The notes under the pieces are model-generated. The model saw only the letters and a program-made list of their open reading frames with translations. It had not been told where the DNA came from and searched no databases. Shown piece by piece: positions 1 to 6,074 of a stretch of DNA of 12,992 nt. A program made the position numbers and the translations under genes. Position 1 is the first letter of the stretch. The number at the start of each line of letters is the position of its first letter. Origin of the DNA: Chloroflexota bacterium (GTDB lineage Bacteria; Chloroflexota; Dehalococcoidia; GIF9; UBA5629). The stretch lies in assembly GCA_020354105.1 (NCBI GenBank), contig CP070642.1, positions 1,315,844-1,328,835 of the forward strand. The letters run 5' to 3'.

Positions 1-222
1 AAGGTGATTTTGCCCTAATATTAGCTGGAGAGAAACATCAATTTAAAAACTCCTCTAAGAACAAGAACCTGCTTATAATCTGTGGTGTCCCAAAAGAATA
101 CGAATGACGATTCATATTGTAACAATTGGGCCTTTTGTTTGATTGAATTTACGGCAGATATCGCTAATGGGAGCTTCGAGCTGTACTTCCCACCAAATAA
201 CAAATGAATATAGGAGAAATTG

Positions 223-1050
223 ATGTTTAATCTCAATAATAAAGTTGCCCTTATAACAGGAGCTAGTAGAGGTATCGGGAAAGGAATCGCGCTTGTATTA
301 GGTGAAGCTGGAGCCACGGTTTATATAACAGGAAGGACAGTAGAGGAAGGGCAAGGAAACAGGGGACTACCTGGTACTATTCGACAGACTGCTAAAGAGA
401 TAACCTCTTTGGGAGGGCAATGCACAGCTTTACGATGCGATCATCGCATTGACAGTCAGGTTAAAGAAGTTTTTAAGCTTATTATGAATAAGAGTGGCAG
501 TCTCGACATTCTGGTGAATAATGTGTGGGGCGGCTACGAAAGTTTCAATGATATACCAGAATTTATGAATAAACCCGATTTCTGGGATATCCCAATCTCA
601 TTATGGGATGATATGGTTCAGTCAGGGCCTCGGGCTCATTATGTTGCTTCTGCTCTCGCTGCACCGATTATGATAGCTCAGAAATCAGGACTGATTATAA
701 ATATTTCTTTCATTGCGGCACGGTGCGATGACCGGGGAGTGATATATAGTGTGGCGAAATCAGCCGATGACCGTATGGTGGCTTGTATGGCACATGAACT
801 AAGAGAGCACGATGTGGCTGCCGTGGCAATTTATCCAGGCGGTCTGGTGCGTACCGAGTGGGTGATGCGGACAGCTAAGAATTGGGGTAACCTGGACGGG
901 TCCGAATCTCCGCAATATACTGGCAGGGCGGTCGCTGCGCTTGCCTCTGACGTTGAAATAATGCAAAAAAGCGGAAAGGCGATAACCGTAGCGGCTTTGG
1001 CCAAGGAGTACAATTTTACCGATATTGACGGTAAACAACCTGGCGTGTAG
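223..1050 (+). CDS. Short-chain dehydrogenase/reductase, DHRS1-like
   Basis: Probable NAD(P)-dependent cytosolic oxidoreductase of the classical SDR family; the substrate cannot be read from the sequence. The Rossmann dinucleotide motif TGASRGIG lies at residues 12-19, the NN motif (NNVWGG) starts at N99, and the catalytic set is S162, Y175 and K179 (YSVAK), with the usual 13-residue Ser-Tyr spacing. The NNVWGG stretch, the phrase AHELREH and the PGGLVRTEW segment resemble the DHRS1-type subgroup rather than FabG. The length of 275 residues is normal. I chose the ATG at 223 because AGGAGA at 212-217 sits 5 bases before it; the in-frame TTG at 220 is too close to that site. No convincing -35/-10 pair was found upstream. 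It stands alone, and the next gene has its own -10 box. Confident on family, unsure on role. Confidence 0.93.
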   Translation: MFNLNNKVALITGASRGIGKGIALVLGEAGATVYITGRTVEEGQGNRGLPGTIRQTAKEITSLGGQCTALRCDHRIDSQVKEVFKLIMNKSGSLDILVNNVWGGYESFNDIPEFMNKPDFWDIPISLWDDMVQSGPRAHYVASALAAPIMIAQKSGLIINISFIAARCDDRGVIYSVAKSADDRMVACMAHELREHDVAAVAIYPGGLVRTEWVMRTAKNWGNLDGSESPQYTGRAVAALASDVEIMQKSGKAITVAALAKEYNFTDIDGKQPGV

Positions 1051-1094
1051 GTTCTCTGCGAGCTCGTAGATTACTTGAATTTAATTTTAGTAAA

Positions 1095-1117
1095 CAAAAG
1101 TCCATTTTGTTAAATCC
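1095..1117 (+). repeat. Dispersed intergenic motif, copy A
   Basis: CAAAAGTCCATTTTGTTAAA and three following bases, 45 bases after the SDR stop codon. It matches copy B (2566) at 16 of the first 17 positions and shares TTTGTTAAAT with copy D (6025). Whether it is a true repeat family needs the rest of the genome. Confidence 0.4.
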
Positions 1118-1200
1118 TTTACTTTCCTATGCGAGTTTCAAACCTAAAAGAACTTAACCATAATTAAGGCAGCGTTTCGTTTTGAAACTATGAATCGTAG

Positions 1201-1206
1201 TATAAT
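1201..1206 (+). promoter_or_regulatory. -10 box (TATAAT) of the leaderless methyltransferase gene
   Basis: A perfect TATAAT ends 9 bases before the ATG at 1216, so transcription would start at about 1212-1214 with almost no 5' leader. No good -35 lies at normal spacing (TTGAAA at 1182-1187 is only 13 bases away), so activator help or a weak basal promoter is possible. Confidence 0.5.
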
Positions 1207-1215
1207 TCACTCACG

Positions 1216-1962
1216 ATGAAACGCTATAACGATTACGATGTTTTTGCCTGGCTTTATAACCGGGAATTGGGATTCTATGGCAATAGTATTTTCCCTTTTC
1301 TGAAAATAATCGCCGGAGATAATCTCCCGGATGGAGCCAGAATTCTCGATCTTTGTTGTGGTACAGGACAATTAGTAAAAGTCCTTTGTGAAAATGGTTA
1401 TGAGGTCACAGGTATAGATGGTTCTGCCAAGATGCTTCAATACGCCAAAAAGAATGCTCCCTTCGCTGAGTTTATTCTAGGTGATGCCCGTACTTTCAAA
1501 TTGTCCGCTGAATATGATGCCGTTTTTTCTACATTTGATTCATTGAATCATATCATAAGTCTAACTGAATTAGAGCAGGTATTCGAAAATGTCTATAAAT
1601 GCTTGAACAAAGGTGGGATCTTCATTTTCGATTTGAACATGCAAAAGCATTTCGAGACGAATATGAGGGGCACTAATTATATTCGTGAAGGACAGAAATA
1701 CTTGTATATTATGCGCAATGAATATGATGAACAAAAGAAACTGGGCAAGTATACAGTAACGATTTTTCAACCTAAAGATAAACTCTGGAAACGCTCTGAT
1801 ATAATCCTCTATCAGACATGGTATCCATTAGAAGACATAGTGTTCTCGCTGAGAAAGATAGGATTTACCTCTATTAAGACACATGCTTTCACTCACCAGC
1901 GTAAGCTTCAGGAAGTTGATGAAAATTCTGATAGAGTTTTCTTTTACGCCCAAAAACACTAG
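1216..1962 (+). CDS. Class I SAM-dependent methyltransferase
   Basis: Cytosolic methyltransferase of the Rossmann-like class I type; the acceptor is unknown. Motif I (ILDLCCGTGQL) is at residues 43-53. The acidic residue binding the SAM ribose is D68 in VTGIDGS, and a motif III-like acidic residue is D90 in LGDARTF. FDSLNHI near residue 107 is the post-core signature seen in many small-molecule methyltransferases. At 248 residues it is a complete single-domain protein with a C-terminal beta-rich lid (WYPLEDIVFSLRKIGF). There is no Shine-Dalgarno site before the ATG at 1216, and a TATAAT box ends only 9 bases upstream, so the mRNA is probably leaderless. Neighbours give no pathway hint. Family call is firm; substrate is open. 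Confidence 0.93.
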   Translation: MKRYNDYDVFAWLYNRELGFYGNSIFPFLKIIAGDNLPDGARILDLCCGTGQLVKVLCENGYEVTGIDGSAKMLQYAKKNAPFAEFILGDARTFKLSAEYDAVFSTFDSLNHIISLTELEQVFENVYKCLNKGGIFIFDLNMQKHFETNMRGTNYIREGQKYLYIMRNEYDEQKKLGKYTVTIFQPKDKLWKRSDIILYQTWYPLEDIVFSLRKIGFTSIKTHAFTHQRKLQEVDENSDRVFFYAQKH

Positions 1963-2067
1963 AAATCTCCGCCTTGTGGGATTATTTACTATTATACAAA
2001 ATAGCGGATTGTTTAGTTGAAGAATAGTACGCGTATCTGACGACTTCTCATTTCTCAGGTTAATATC

Positions 2068-2532
2068 TTGGTTGTTGACCACATAAAAAATGGAGATATA
2101 TTAGCTTTGGTTATTAACATTGTCGATCTAAAAGAGCAGGACATCAAGCACATTGAAGATGTAGCCAAGAAAGAGGGATACAATCTGATCAATCGTCTGG
2201 TTACCGAATATGATTCTGGTGAAAACAAGTTTGATAGAGAAGGAGAAAAACTAATTGGTTTCGTAATGGATGATATGATTGTAGCGTTGTGCGGACTAAA
2301 TATTGAGCCTACAAATATACAATATGGACGTATTAGACGGTTATATGTTTTACCGGCGTACAGAAATCAAGGAATAGGTACTGAACTCGTAAATCACTTG
2401 ATAGAATATGCCAGGCACTATTACAAAGGAGTTGTGGTTAATATCGGAAACTTAGCGGTTAACTATTTTTATGAATCGATAGGTTTCAACTCGGTAGATA
2501 ATCCTTCATTTACCCACTTGCGGTTACTATAG
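2068..2532 (+). CDS. GNAT family N-acetyltransferase
   Basis: Predicted acetyl-CoA-dependent acyltransferase, about 154 residues, one GNAT domain. The acetyl-CoA pyrophosphate loop is RNQGIG at residues 99-104, after the beta4 strand RRLYVLP. The C-terminal NYFYESIGF (residues 132-140) is the usual GNAT motif B region. The N-terminal 60 residues are charged and helical and carry no recognised extra domain. The start is uncertain: the frame opens after a stop at 2038, no ATG or GTG precedes the core, and TTG at 2068 with only a weak CAGG at 2056-2059 is the best candidate. The acceptor (small amine, protein N-terminus or aminoglycoside-type compound) cannot be told. Isolated gene with gaps of 105 and 263 bases around it. 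Confidence 0.87.
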   Translation: MVVDHIKNGDILALVINIVDLKEQDIKHIEDVAKKEGYNLINRLVTEYDSGENKFDREGEKLIGFVMDDMIVALCGLNIEPTNIQYGRIRRLYVLPAYRNQGIGTELVNHLIEYARHYYKGVVVNIGNLAVNYFYESIGFNSVDNPSFTHLRLL

Positions 2533-2565
2533 GCACTATGTAGGTAATCTGTCGTTTAAGTCATA

Positions 2566-2588
2566 CAAAAGTCCATATTGTTCAGCTC
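2566..2588 (+). repeat. Dispersed intergenic motif, copy B
   Basis: CAAAAGTCCATATTGTTCAG plus three bases, starting 34 bases after the GNAT stop. Shares CAAAAGTCCAT-TTGTT with copy A and TTGTTCAGC with copy C. Confidence 0.4.
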
Positions 2589-2690
2589 AAGTAGTAAAAG
2601 CCTGAATTGTCACCCAATATTTCTCGACATTGTTCGCTACGAATACATTCCAAGGAAAGGACGTGGGTCACTTGGTGAGGCTTCCGAAAC

Positions 2691-2713
2691 AATAACTCAT
2701 TTTGTTCAGCGCT
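2691..2713 (+). repeat. Dispersed intergenic motif, copy C
   Basis: Contains ACTCATTTTGTTCAGCGC, in the same gap as copy B and in the same orientation. Aligned on TTTGTT it follows the consensus AAAARYYCAYWTTGTTMA of the other copies, more loosely at its left end. Confidence 0.35.
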
Positions 2714-2732
2714 CGCTACTTGCACCATGGAG

Positions 2733-2763
2733 TTGAGCGTTTGGAGCATAATTATAGTATACT
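2733..2763 (+). promoter_or_regulatory. Possible promoter for the DUF120 gene
   Basis: TTGAGC (2733-2738) and TATACT (2758-2763) with a 19-base spacer; TATAGT at 2753-2758 is an alternative -10 with a short 14-base spacer. The predicted start point is about 25 bases before the TTG start codon at 2796. Confidence 0.4.
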
Positions 2764-2795
2764 CGGTGTATCATTGTTTTTAGTGGAATTGTAAT

Positions 2796-3221
2796 TTGGG
2801 CAAAAACAAAATTTATCGAGGATTCGTTAAGACCGGGCGTGGTGCTGGCGCATTGGAGATGACAGAACCCGGCAGTTTGGAGGAATTTCAGCGGCTAACT
2901 GGCCTTTCTATCATACCCGGGACGTTGAATATAGATCTCACCGAACCTTTCGACTTAACCCTGCTGAACTATGCTACCTTTGCTGAGCTAGGTTGGACTA
3001 TCGATCTTTCCAAACAGGGAATAAGATACGATGGTGAAATCGGTATGCATTATGGTCGAGCGACCGTGGCTAACAGGTACCCTGCATGTGTTTTCTTCTG
3101 GACATGGGTTGATGATATATACACCGATGCGGAGTTAGTCAGCCCCCATCATCTTCGTAGCACTCTCAATCTAAAGGATGGGGATATGGTTGAGTTCAGG
3201 TTGTCTGAATATCATCTATAA
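2796..3221 (+). CDS. CTP-dependent riboflavin kinase-like protein (DUF120 fold)
   Basis: Stand-alone 141-residue protein resembling the archaeal RibK (DUF120) domain, which in archaea phosphorylates riboflavin to FMN using CTP. Visible signatures in order are the glycine-rich nucleotide loop TGRGAGA (residues 13-19), the FQRLTG stretch, PGTLN (41-45), whose Thr and Asn bind the metal-nucleotide in archaeal RibK, and the C-terminal AELVSPHHLR...LKDGD block (about 112-132). The length fits a complete single domain with no winged-helix partner. Bacteria normally make FMN with the ATP-dependent RibF, so substrate and donor are uncertain here. The start is the TTG at 2796, because a stop at 2781 closes the frame and no other start codon intervenes; the ribosome site is weak (GTGGA at 2783-2787). 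The next gene has its own promoter, so no operon is implied. Confidence 0.72.
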   Translation: MGKNKIYRGFVKTGRGAGALEMTEPGSLEEFQRLTGLSIIPGTLNIDLTEPFDLTLLNYATFAELGWTIDLSKQGIRYDGEIGMHYGRATVANRYPACVFFWTWVDDIYTDAELVSPHHLRSTLNLKDGDMVEFRLSEYHL

Positions 3222-3311
3222 AGAAATCCCCAGGCTTATCAGCTGGCTCCACAAATAACGAAATAGCTGTCTTCTTAAATACTCATGCTTGGATTAACCC
3301 ACTACCTAGTA

Positions 3312-3340
3312 TTGACAATCTGTCTATTCAGGTATATGAT
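3312..3340 (+). promoter_or_regulatory. Strong sigma-70-type promoter for the 425-residue protein
   Basis: A perfect TTGACA (3312-3317), a 17-base spacer and TATGAT (3335-3340). Predicted start is about 3347, giving a leader of roughly 33 bases to the ATG at 3380. One of the best promoters in the window. Confidence 0.75.
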
Positions 3341-3379
3341 TGTATACGACTAGGCTAGGACAGGGCGGAGGGAAAGAGT

Positions 3380-4657
3380 ATGGCTGTTGAAGCAGGGCGT
3401 GGAGAACAACATACCTACAAGATAGTACCGCATGATGCTAGTGACCAGGCGAAGTTGACGGCTGGTAGTCATTATGTGGGGGTTGACGCAATTTCCTGGT
3501 TCATCAACAAAAAGGTTTCCTGGTTTTCCAATCGTTTGGCTTCCGGTTGTTTGCATATCAAGATGGCCGGAGGGTCTGAGAGTTATCCAGTAGCTTTGGG
3601 CGTCTTTAATCTATCTGGCGGGTCACGAATTGCCCCGGTTGTCGAGAAACCCATACTGCGTGACCGAAGTTATAGAGGCGGATCGATATCTTTCAGTACC
3701 ATGCTTTGTGCGGTCAATAAGAATGATGTCGTTCGCGGTATGATCAAGAGCGCCACAGAAGCCAGTTTGGAGATAGTCTATGGAATGGTGGAAACAGCCA
3801 CACTAACCGGGCCAACGGGAGTACTGTGTGCTGCCGGTGAGGACATAATAGGCAATGTACAAAAGGTGCTAACTGACACCAGCCTGAAATGCGAGACGCT
3901 CTTTGATTTCTCAGGGTCAGAATATTATTTATCACCCGAAGCCATGGTAGGACCGCAAGCTTTTATACTTTTCCATCGAGGAGAGAATCTGGATGAGCGC
4001 AGGTTATCAGTTAAATTCGGGGTGGACTTGGATAAGCCCGGGATATCAGTTAAACCACAAAGCCAGATACTAATGCCCTACTACGAGGATGCCCCGCTGG
4101 AGGATGGAGCCTGGTTGATGCTGAGGATAAGACGTTGTGACGAATATACTGGATTTCGGGATTGGTTTAGAGATGTCGGCGAATTGCTAAGCAGAATTAA
4201 GCGCCTGGTGGACGATGTTAAAGCTGGCTTGATCACTGAAAACAAAGGACTGGTTCAGCTTAGACGTAGCGTAACTGGGGACAAAACTATTTTAGACGAA
4301 TTTTTCAGGCTGCGCTCCATAATTTGTAATGACGGTGTAATATCCGAGCGTGAGGCAGCAGCTCATGTAGGGCTATTGTACATTGCGATAGTAGCGGCTA
4401 AAGAGGCAATTCAAAACCTCAATCCAAAGATACTAACGGACACCATCGCCCAAGCCAGGAAAGCTTTGTCACAGGGGCAAAGTATCGAAGGTAAGATCGG
4501 TAAGGCATTTGCGGATGAAGTTGCCTCGGTATCAAATGTTCGTAAACCATGCCTGGCAAAGGATACCAGCCCCAGTCGAATTGCCAAACTTTACGGTGAT
4601 GAACTTTTTAGCAATATGCAATACCTGCCGAAGACCTTTAAGAGATGTACCCTGTGA
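3380..4657 (+). CDS. Uncharacterised 425-residue protein, no family recognised
   Basis: I do not recognise this protein. It has no signal peptide and no clear transmembrane helix, so it is probably cytosolic. The first 250 or so residues alternate short hydrophobic and polar stretches as in a beta-rich domain, with glycine turns (SGGS, YRGGS, GPTG, FDFSGSEYYLSP). From about residue 255 it becomes helical and charged (WFRDVGELLSRIKRLVDDVK), then has an Ala/Ile/Leu-rich helix near 350 (VGLLYIAIVAAKEAI) and a basic tail ending FKRCTL. I see no Walker, HD, protease or nuclease motif. The coding call is firm: long open frame, GGAGGG at 3367-3372 seven bases before the ATG, a near-consensus promoter upstream and a hairpin terminator about 135 bases downstream. 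It could be structural, a binding protein or an effector; nothing decides. Confidence 0.85.
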   Translation: MAVEAGRGEQHTYKIVPHDASDQAKLTAGSHYVGVDAISWFINKKVSWFSNRLASGCLHIKMAGGSESYPVALGVFNLSGGSRIAPVVEKPILRDRSYRGGSISFSTMLCAVNKNDVVRGMIKSATEASLEIVYGMVETATLTGPTGVLCAAGEDIIGNVQKVLTDTSLKCETLFDFSGSEYYLSPEAMVGPQAFILFHRGENLDERRLSVKFGVDLDKPGISVKPQSQILMPYYEDAPLEDGAWLMLRIRRCDEYTGFRDWFRDVGELLSRIKRLVDDVKAGLITENKGLVQLRRSVTGDKTILDEFFRLRSIICNDGVISEREAAAHVGLLYIAIVAAKEAIQNLNPKILTDTIAQARKALSQGQSIEGKIGKAFADEVASVSNVRKPCLAKDTSPSRIAKLYGDELFSNMQYLPKTFKRCTL

Positions 4658-4762
4658 TGGCGTCAGAGTAAATCCAATATAATGGAGTTGTATATATCAA
4701 TATTTCTGGCTTTAATCTGTAAATATATAAACTTTTGGCAGTTTTTGTCGTTATAATAGTCA

Positions 4763-4776
4763 GGCGATTCGTCGCC
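4763..4776 (+). other. UUCG-tetraloop hairpin in the convergent intergenic region
   Basis: GGCGA-TTCG-TCGCC forms a perfect 5-bp stem capped by the very stable UUCG tetraloop. A TATAAT (4752-4757) ends six bases before it, which would place a transcription start at the hairpin itself, but no acceptable -35 was found. With the terminator at 4793-4833 this could outline a short RNA of about 70 bases; it could also just be part of the 3' end of the upstream gene. Confidence 0.4.
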
Positions 4777-4792
4777 CCCAATAATCCAAAAT

Positions 4793-4833
4793 GAGAGACC
4801 AGCGTAGTGACCAGCGCTGGTTTCTCGCTTTTT
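4793..4833 (+). terminator. Intrinsic terminator, possibly bidirectional
   Basis: The 5' arm at 4793-4804 pairs with 4815-4826 over 12 bp (one G-U), with a 10-base loop, followed by GCTTTTT. AAAA at 4788-4791 gives a short U-run on the other strand too, so the hairpin may end both the + gene at 4657 and the converging minus-strand gene at 4863. The octamer GACCAGCG occurs twice (4797 and 4809), allowing an alternative 12-base palindrome at 4810-4821. Confidence 0.7.
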
Positions 4834-4862
4834 CGCCGAGTTCGAAACGGGTTGCGGGGGGT

Positions 4863-5129
4863 CTATTCGCGCAAACGACGGAGCTCAAACACAACAGGAT
4901 TAGCCGCGTCCGGGCAAGCTAATGTGGTCACATCAGGGTCGGTTGCCCAGGGGAATGAGCCGCCATACCTCAGTACTCTCAGATTGGGTAACATGGCATT
5001 GAAAGCGGATAGACATATACCCTCCGGCGTTTTCCCGTTTATGACCCATTGGTCGCCAACCTTGTGTTCGGCAGCGCAGGTCCCTTTCTGGCTCACTACG
5101 CTTACTTTAACTTTTTGCGGTGCTGACAT
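4863..5129 (-). CDS. TIGR04076 family small protein
   Basis: An 88-residue protein matching the TIGR04076 family, whose function is unknown. The family pattern is clear: a beta-strand start (KVKVSVV), GTC at residues 16-18, HKVGDQW, GKTPEGICLSAF (32-43), LRYGGSFPW (53-61), DPDVTTLACPD (64-74) and a C-terminal NPVVFELRR. The three cysteines C18, C39 and C72 sit at recognisable family positions and may bind metal or be redox-active; that is inference. The start is the ATG at 5129, with AGGAG (5136-5140) six bases before it. A longer in-frame version would invade the nitroreductase gene without support. It lies 88 bases after the nitroreductase on the same strand, probably one transcript. The pairing suggests a redox setting. 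Confidence 0.92.
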   Translation of the reverse strand: MSAPQKVKVSVVSQKGTCAAEHKVGDQWVINGKTPEGICLSAFNAMLPNLRVLRYGGSFPWATDPDVTTLACPDAANPVVFELRRLRE

Positions 5130-5217
5130 TTTCCTCTCCTTCATAAAATGTTTAACCGTGGTTTCTTTTATAACTACTGCAGCTATGGTGAATCCAGTGC
5201 TGGCTGCTTGAGGTGGG

Positions 5218-5865
5218 TTACTTACTTGGCACTGCCAGTGGACGCAGCAGGATTTCCTCAATCGAGATGCGGGGGCGTGGTGGCGGTATCACAGCGGGAT
5301 AGCCAACCGGCAACACGGCGACGACTAAAGTGGTCTCAGGAATATCAAAAAGCGCCTTTATTTCCTCGGGGTTACCCAGTGCACCTACCCAGCAGGTGCC
5401 CAACCCTAGAGCTGTTGCAGTGAGAACCATGTGCTCGATGGCAATATAGGCGTTTGCCACTGCCGGTGTGGTGAAAGTTTGGAGGTCAGGGTCTGGCGCA
5501 GCGGCAAGCGCAGCTCTAACTGCCGGGTCGGCAAAACGGCCGGACAAGGTCTTGATTACGCCATATTCAAGGAATTCCTGTGTACGTTTCTTTCTCGAAG
5601 CCTGGGTGTAAGCTGTCAGGTCGGCGCAGCAAATAATCACCACCGGTGCCTCTTCAATGAAAGCCTGGTCCCAACATAGCTGGCGGAGCTTTGCTCTCTC
5701 CTCGCCATCGGTTACAACTATGAAACGCCAGGGCTGCCTGTTGCTCCCCGAGGGAGCGAGCCGTGCGGCTTCAAGGATTTCAAGAACAATTTCATCGGGT
5801 ATTGGGTCGCTCCGAAAGCTGCGTATACTTCTGCGCTGGCGGATAGCCTCTGAAACTGTGAGCAT
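5218..5865 (-). CDS. FMN-dependent nitroreductase family protein
   Basis: Predicted flavin oxidoreductase of the nitroreductase superfamily, cytosolic, 215 residues, near the usual length. The FMN-phosphate arginine motif RRSIRSF is at residues 11-17, and the flavin-binding APSGSNRQPW at 37-46. The mid-protein AIEHMVLTATALGLGTCWVGAL helix-loop and the C-terminal LPVGYP are the standard later family blocks. The family reduces nitro groups, quinones or enones with NAD(P)H; the true substrate here is unknown. The ATG at 5865 is the first in frame; AGGCAGG lies just upstream as a rather weak ribosome site. It is probably the first gene of a two-gene transcript with the TIGR04076 gene, from a promoter at 5928-5956. 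Confidence 0.94.
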   Translation of the reverse strand: MLTVSEAIRQRRSIRSFRSDPIPDEIVLEILEAARLAPSGSNRQPWRFIVVTDGEERAKLRQLCWDQAFIEEAPVVIICCADLTAYTQASRKKRTQEFLEYGVIKTLSGRFADPAVRAALAAAPDPDLQTFTTPAVANAYIAIEHMVLTATALGLGTCWVGALGNPEEIKALFDIPETTLVVAVLPVGYPAVIPPPRPRISIEEILLRPLAVPSK

Positions 5866-5927
5866 GATGCCTGCCTTTCCAGGTCAGATGAACCAGATTT
5901 TCTGCCTGTGTCTTGAATCAGAAATTC

Positions 5928-5956
5928 ATTCTGCTATTATCTGCCTGAAAAGTCAA
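5928..5956 (-). promoter_or_regulatory. Possible promoter for the nitroreductase unit
   Basis: On the minus strand TTGACT (5956-5951) and CAGAAT (5933-5928) are 17 bases apart. The -35 is 5/6 and the -10 4/6 to consensus. The predicted start is about 55 bases before the ATG. Confidence 0.4.
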
Positions 5957-6024
5957 CCCGCGCTGTGAGATGTATCTAATTAATATCGAACAGAACTGGC
6001 ATTTGTGCAGTCTTGCCGCATTAG

Positions 6025-6047
6025 CAAAAACTCACTTTGTTAAATTT
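6025..6047 (+). repeat. Dispersed intergenic motif, copy D
   Basis: CAAAAACTCACTTTGTTAAA plus three bases, just past the 3' end of the minus-strand lipoprotein gene. Shares TTTGTTAAAT with copy A and ACTCA-TTTGTT with copy C. Confidence 0.35.
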
Positions 6048-6074
6048 AAAAACTGAACTCAAGTTGGCTCAGTT
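6046..6074 (-). terminator. Weak terminator of the lipoprotein gene
   Basis: On the minus strand AACTGA (6074-6069, which includes the stop codon) pairs with TCAGTT (6056-6051) across a 12-base loop, followed by three more T bases and an AT-rich tail. The 6-bp AT-rich stem makes this only a moderate candidate. Confidence 0.3.

Noticed and set aside
3..107. An open frame of 34 codons entering from the left edge (ends at TGA 105-107), possibly the end of an upstream gene.
   Set aside because: A stretch this short is expected by chance in AT-rich DNA, and the sequence shows no recognisable motif; it cannot be supported without the upstream bases.
21..317. Minus-strand 98-residue frame over the start of the first SDR.
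   Set aside because: It is the reverse shadow of the SDR Rossmann region, has no ribosome site and an unlikely composition.
1055..1070. Near-perfect 16-base palindrome after the first SDR (TCTGCG-AGCT-CGTAGA).
   Set aside because: A 6-bp stem with no proper U-run after it; too weak to call a terminator, though an operator role is not excluded.
1964..1983. Hairpin AATCTC/GGGATT after the methyltransferase gene.
   Set aside because: Six pairs including a G-U and no U-run; not distinguishable from chance.
2796..4657. The DUF120 gene and the 425-residue gene as a two-gene system.
   Set aside because: A 158-base gap with a strong independent promoter separates them; proximity alone does not support a joint function.
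4807..5211. Plus-strand 134-residue frame opposite the TIGR04076 gene.
   Set aside because: It starts inside a terminator hairpin, is antisense to a well-conserved family, and has no family features.
5130..5261. N-terminal extension of the TIGR04076 protein to a 132-residue version.
   Set aside because: The extra residues overlap the nitroreductase end, are not part of the family, and the ATG at 5129 has a fine ribosome site.
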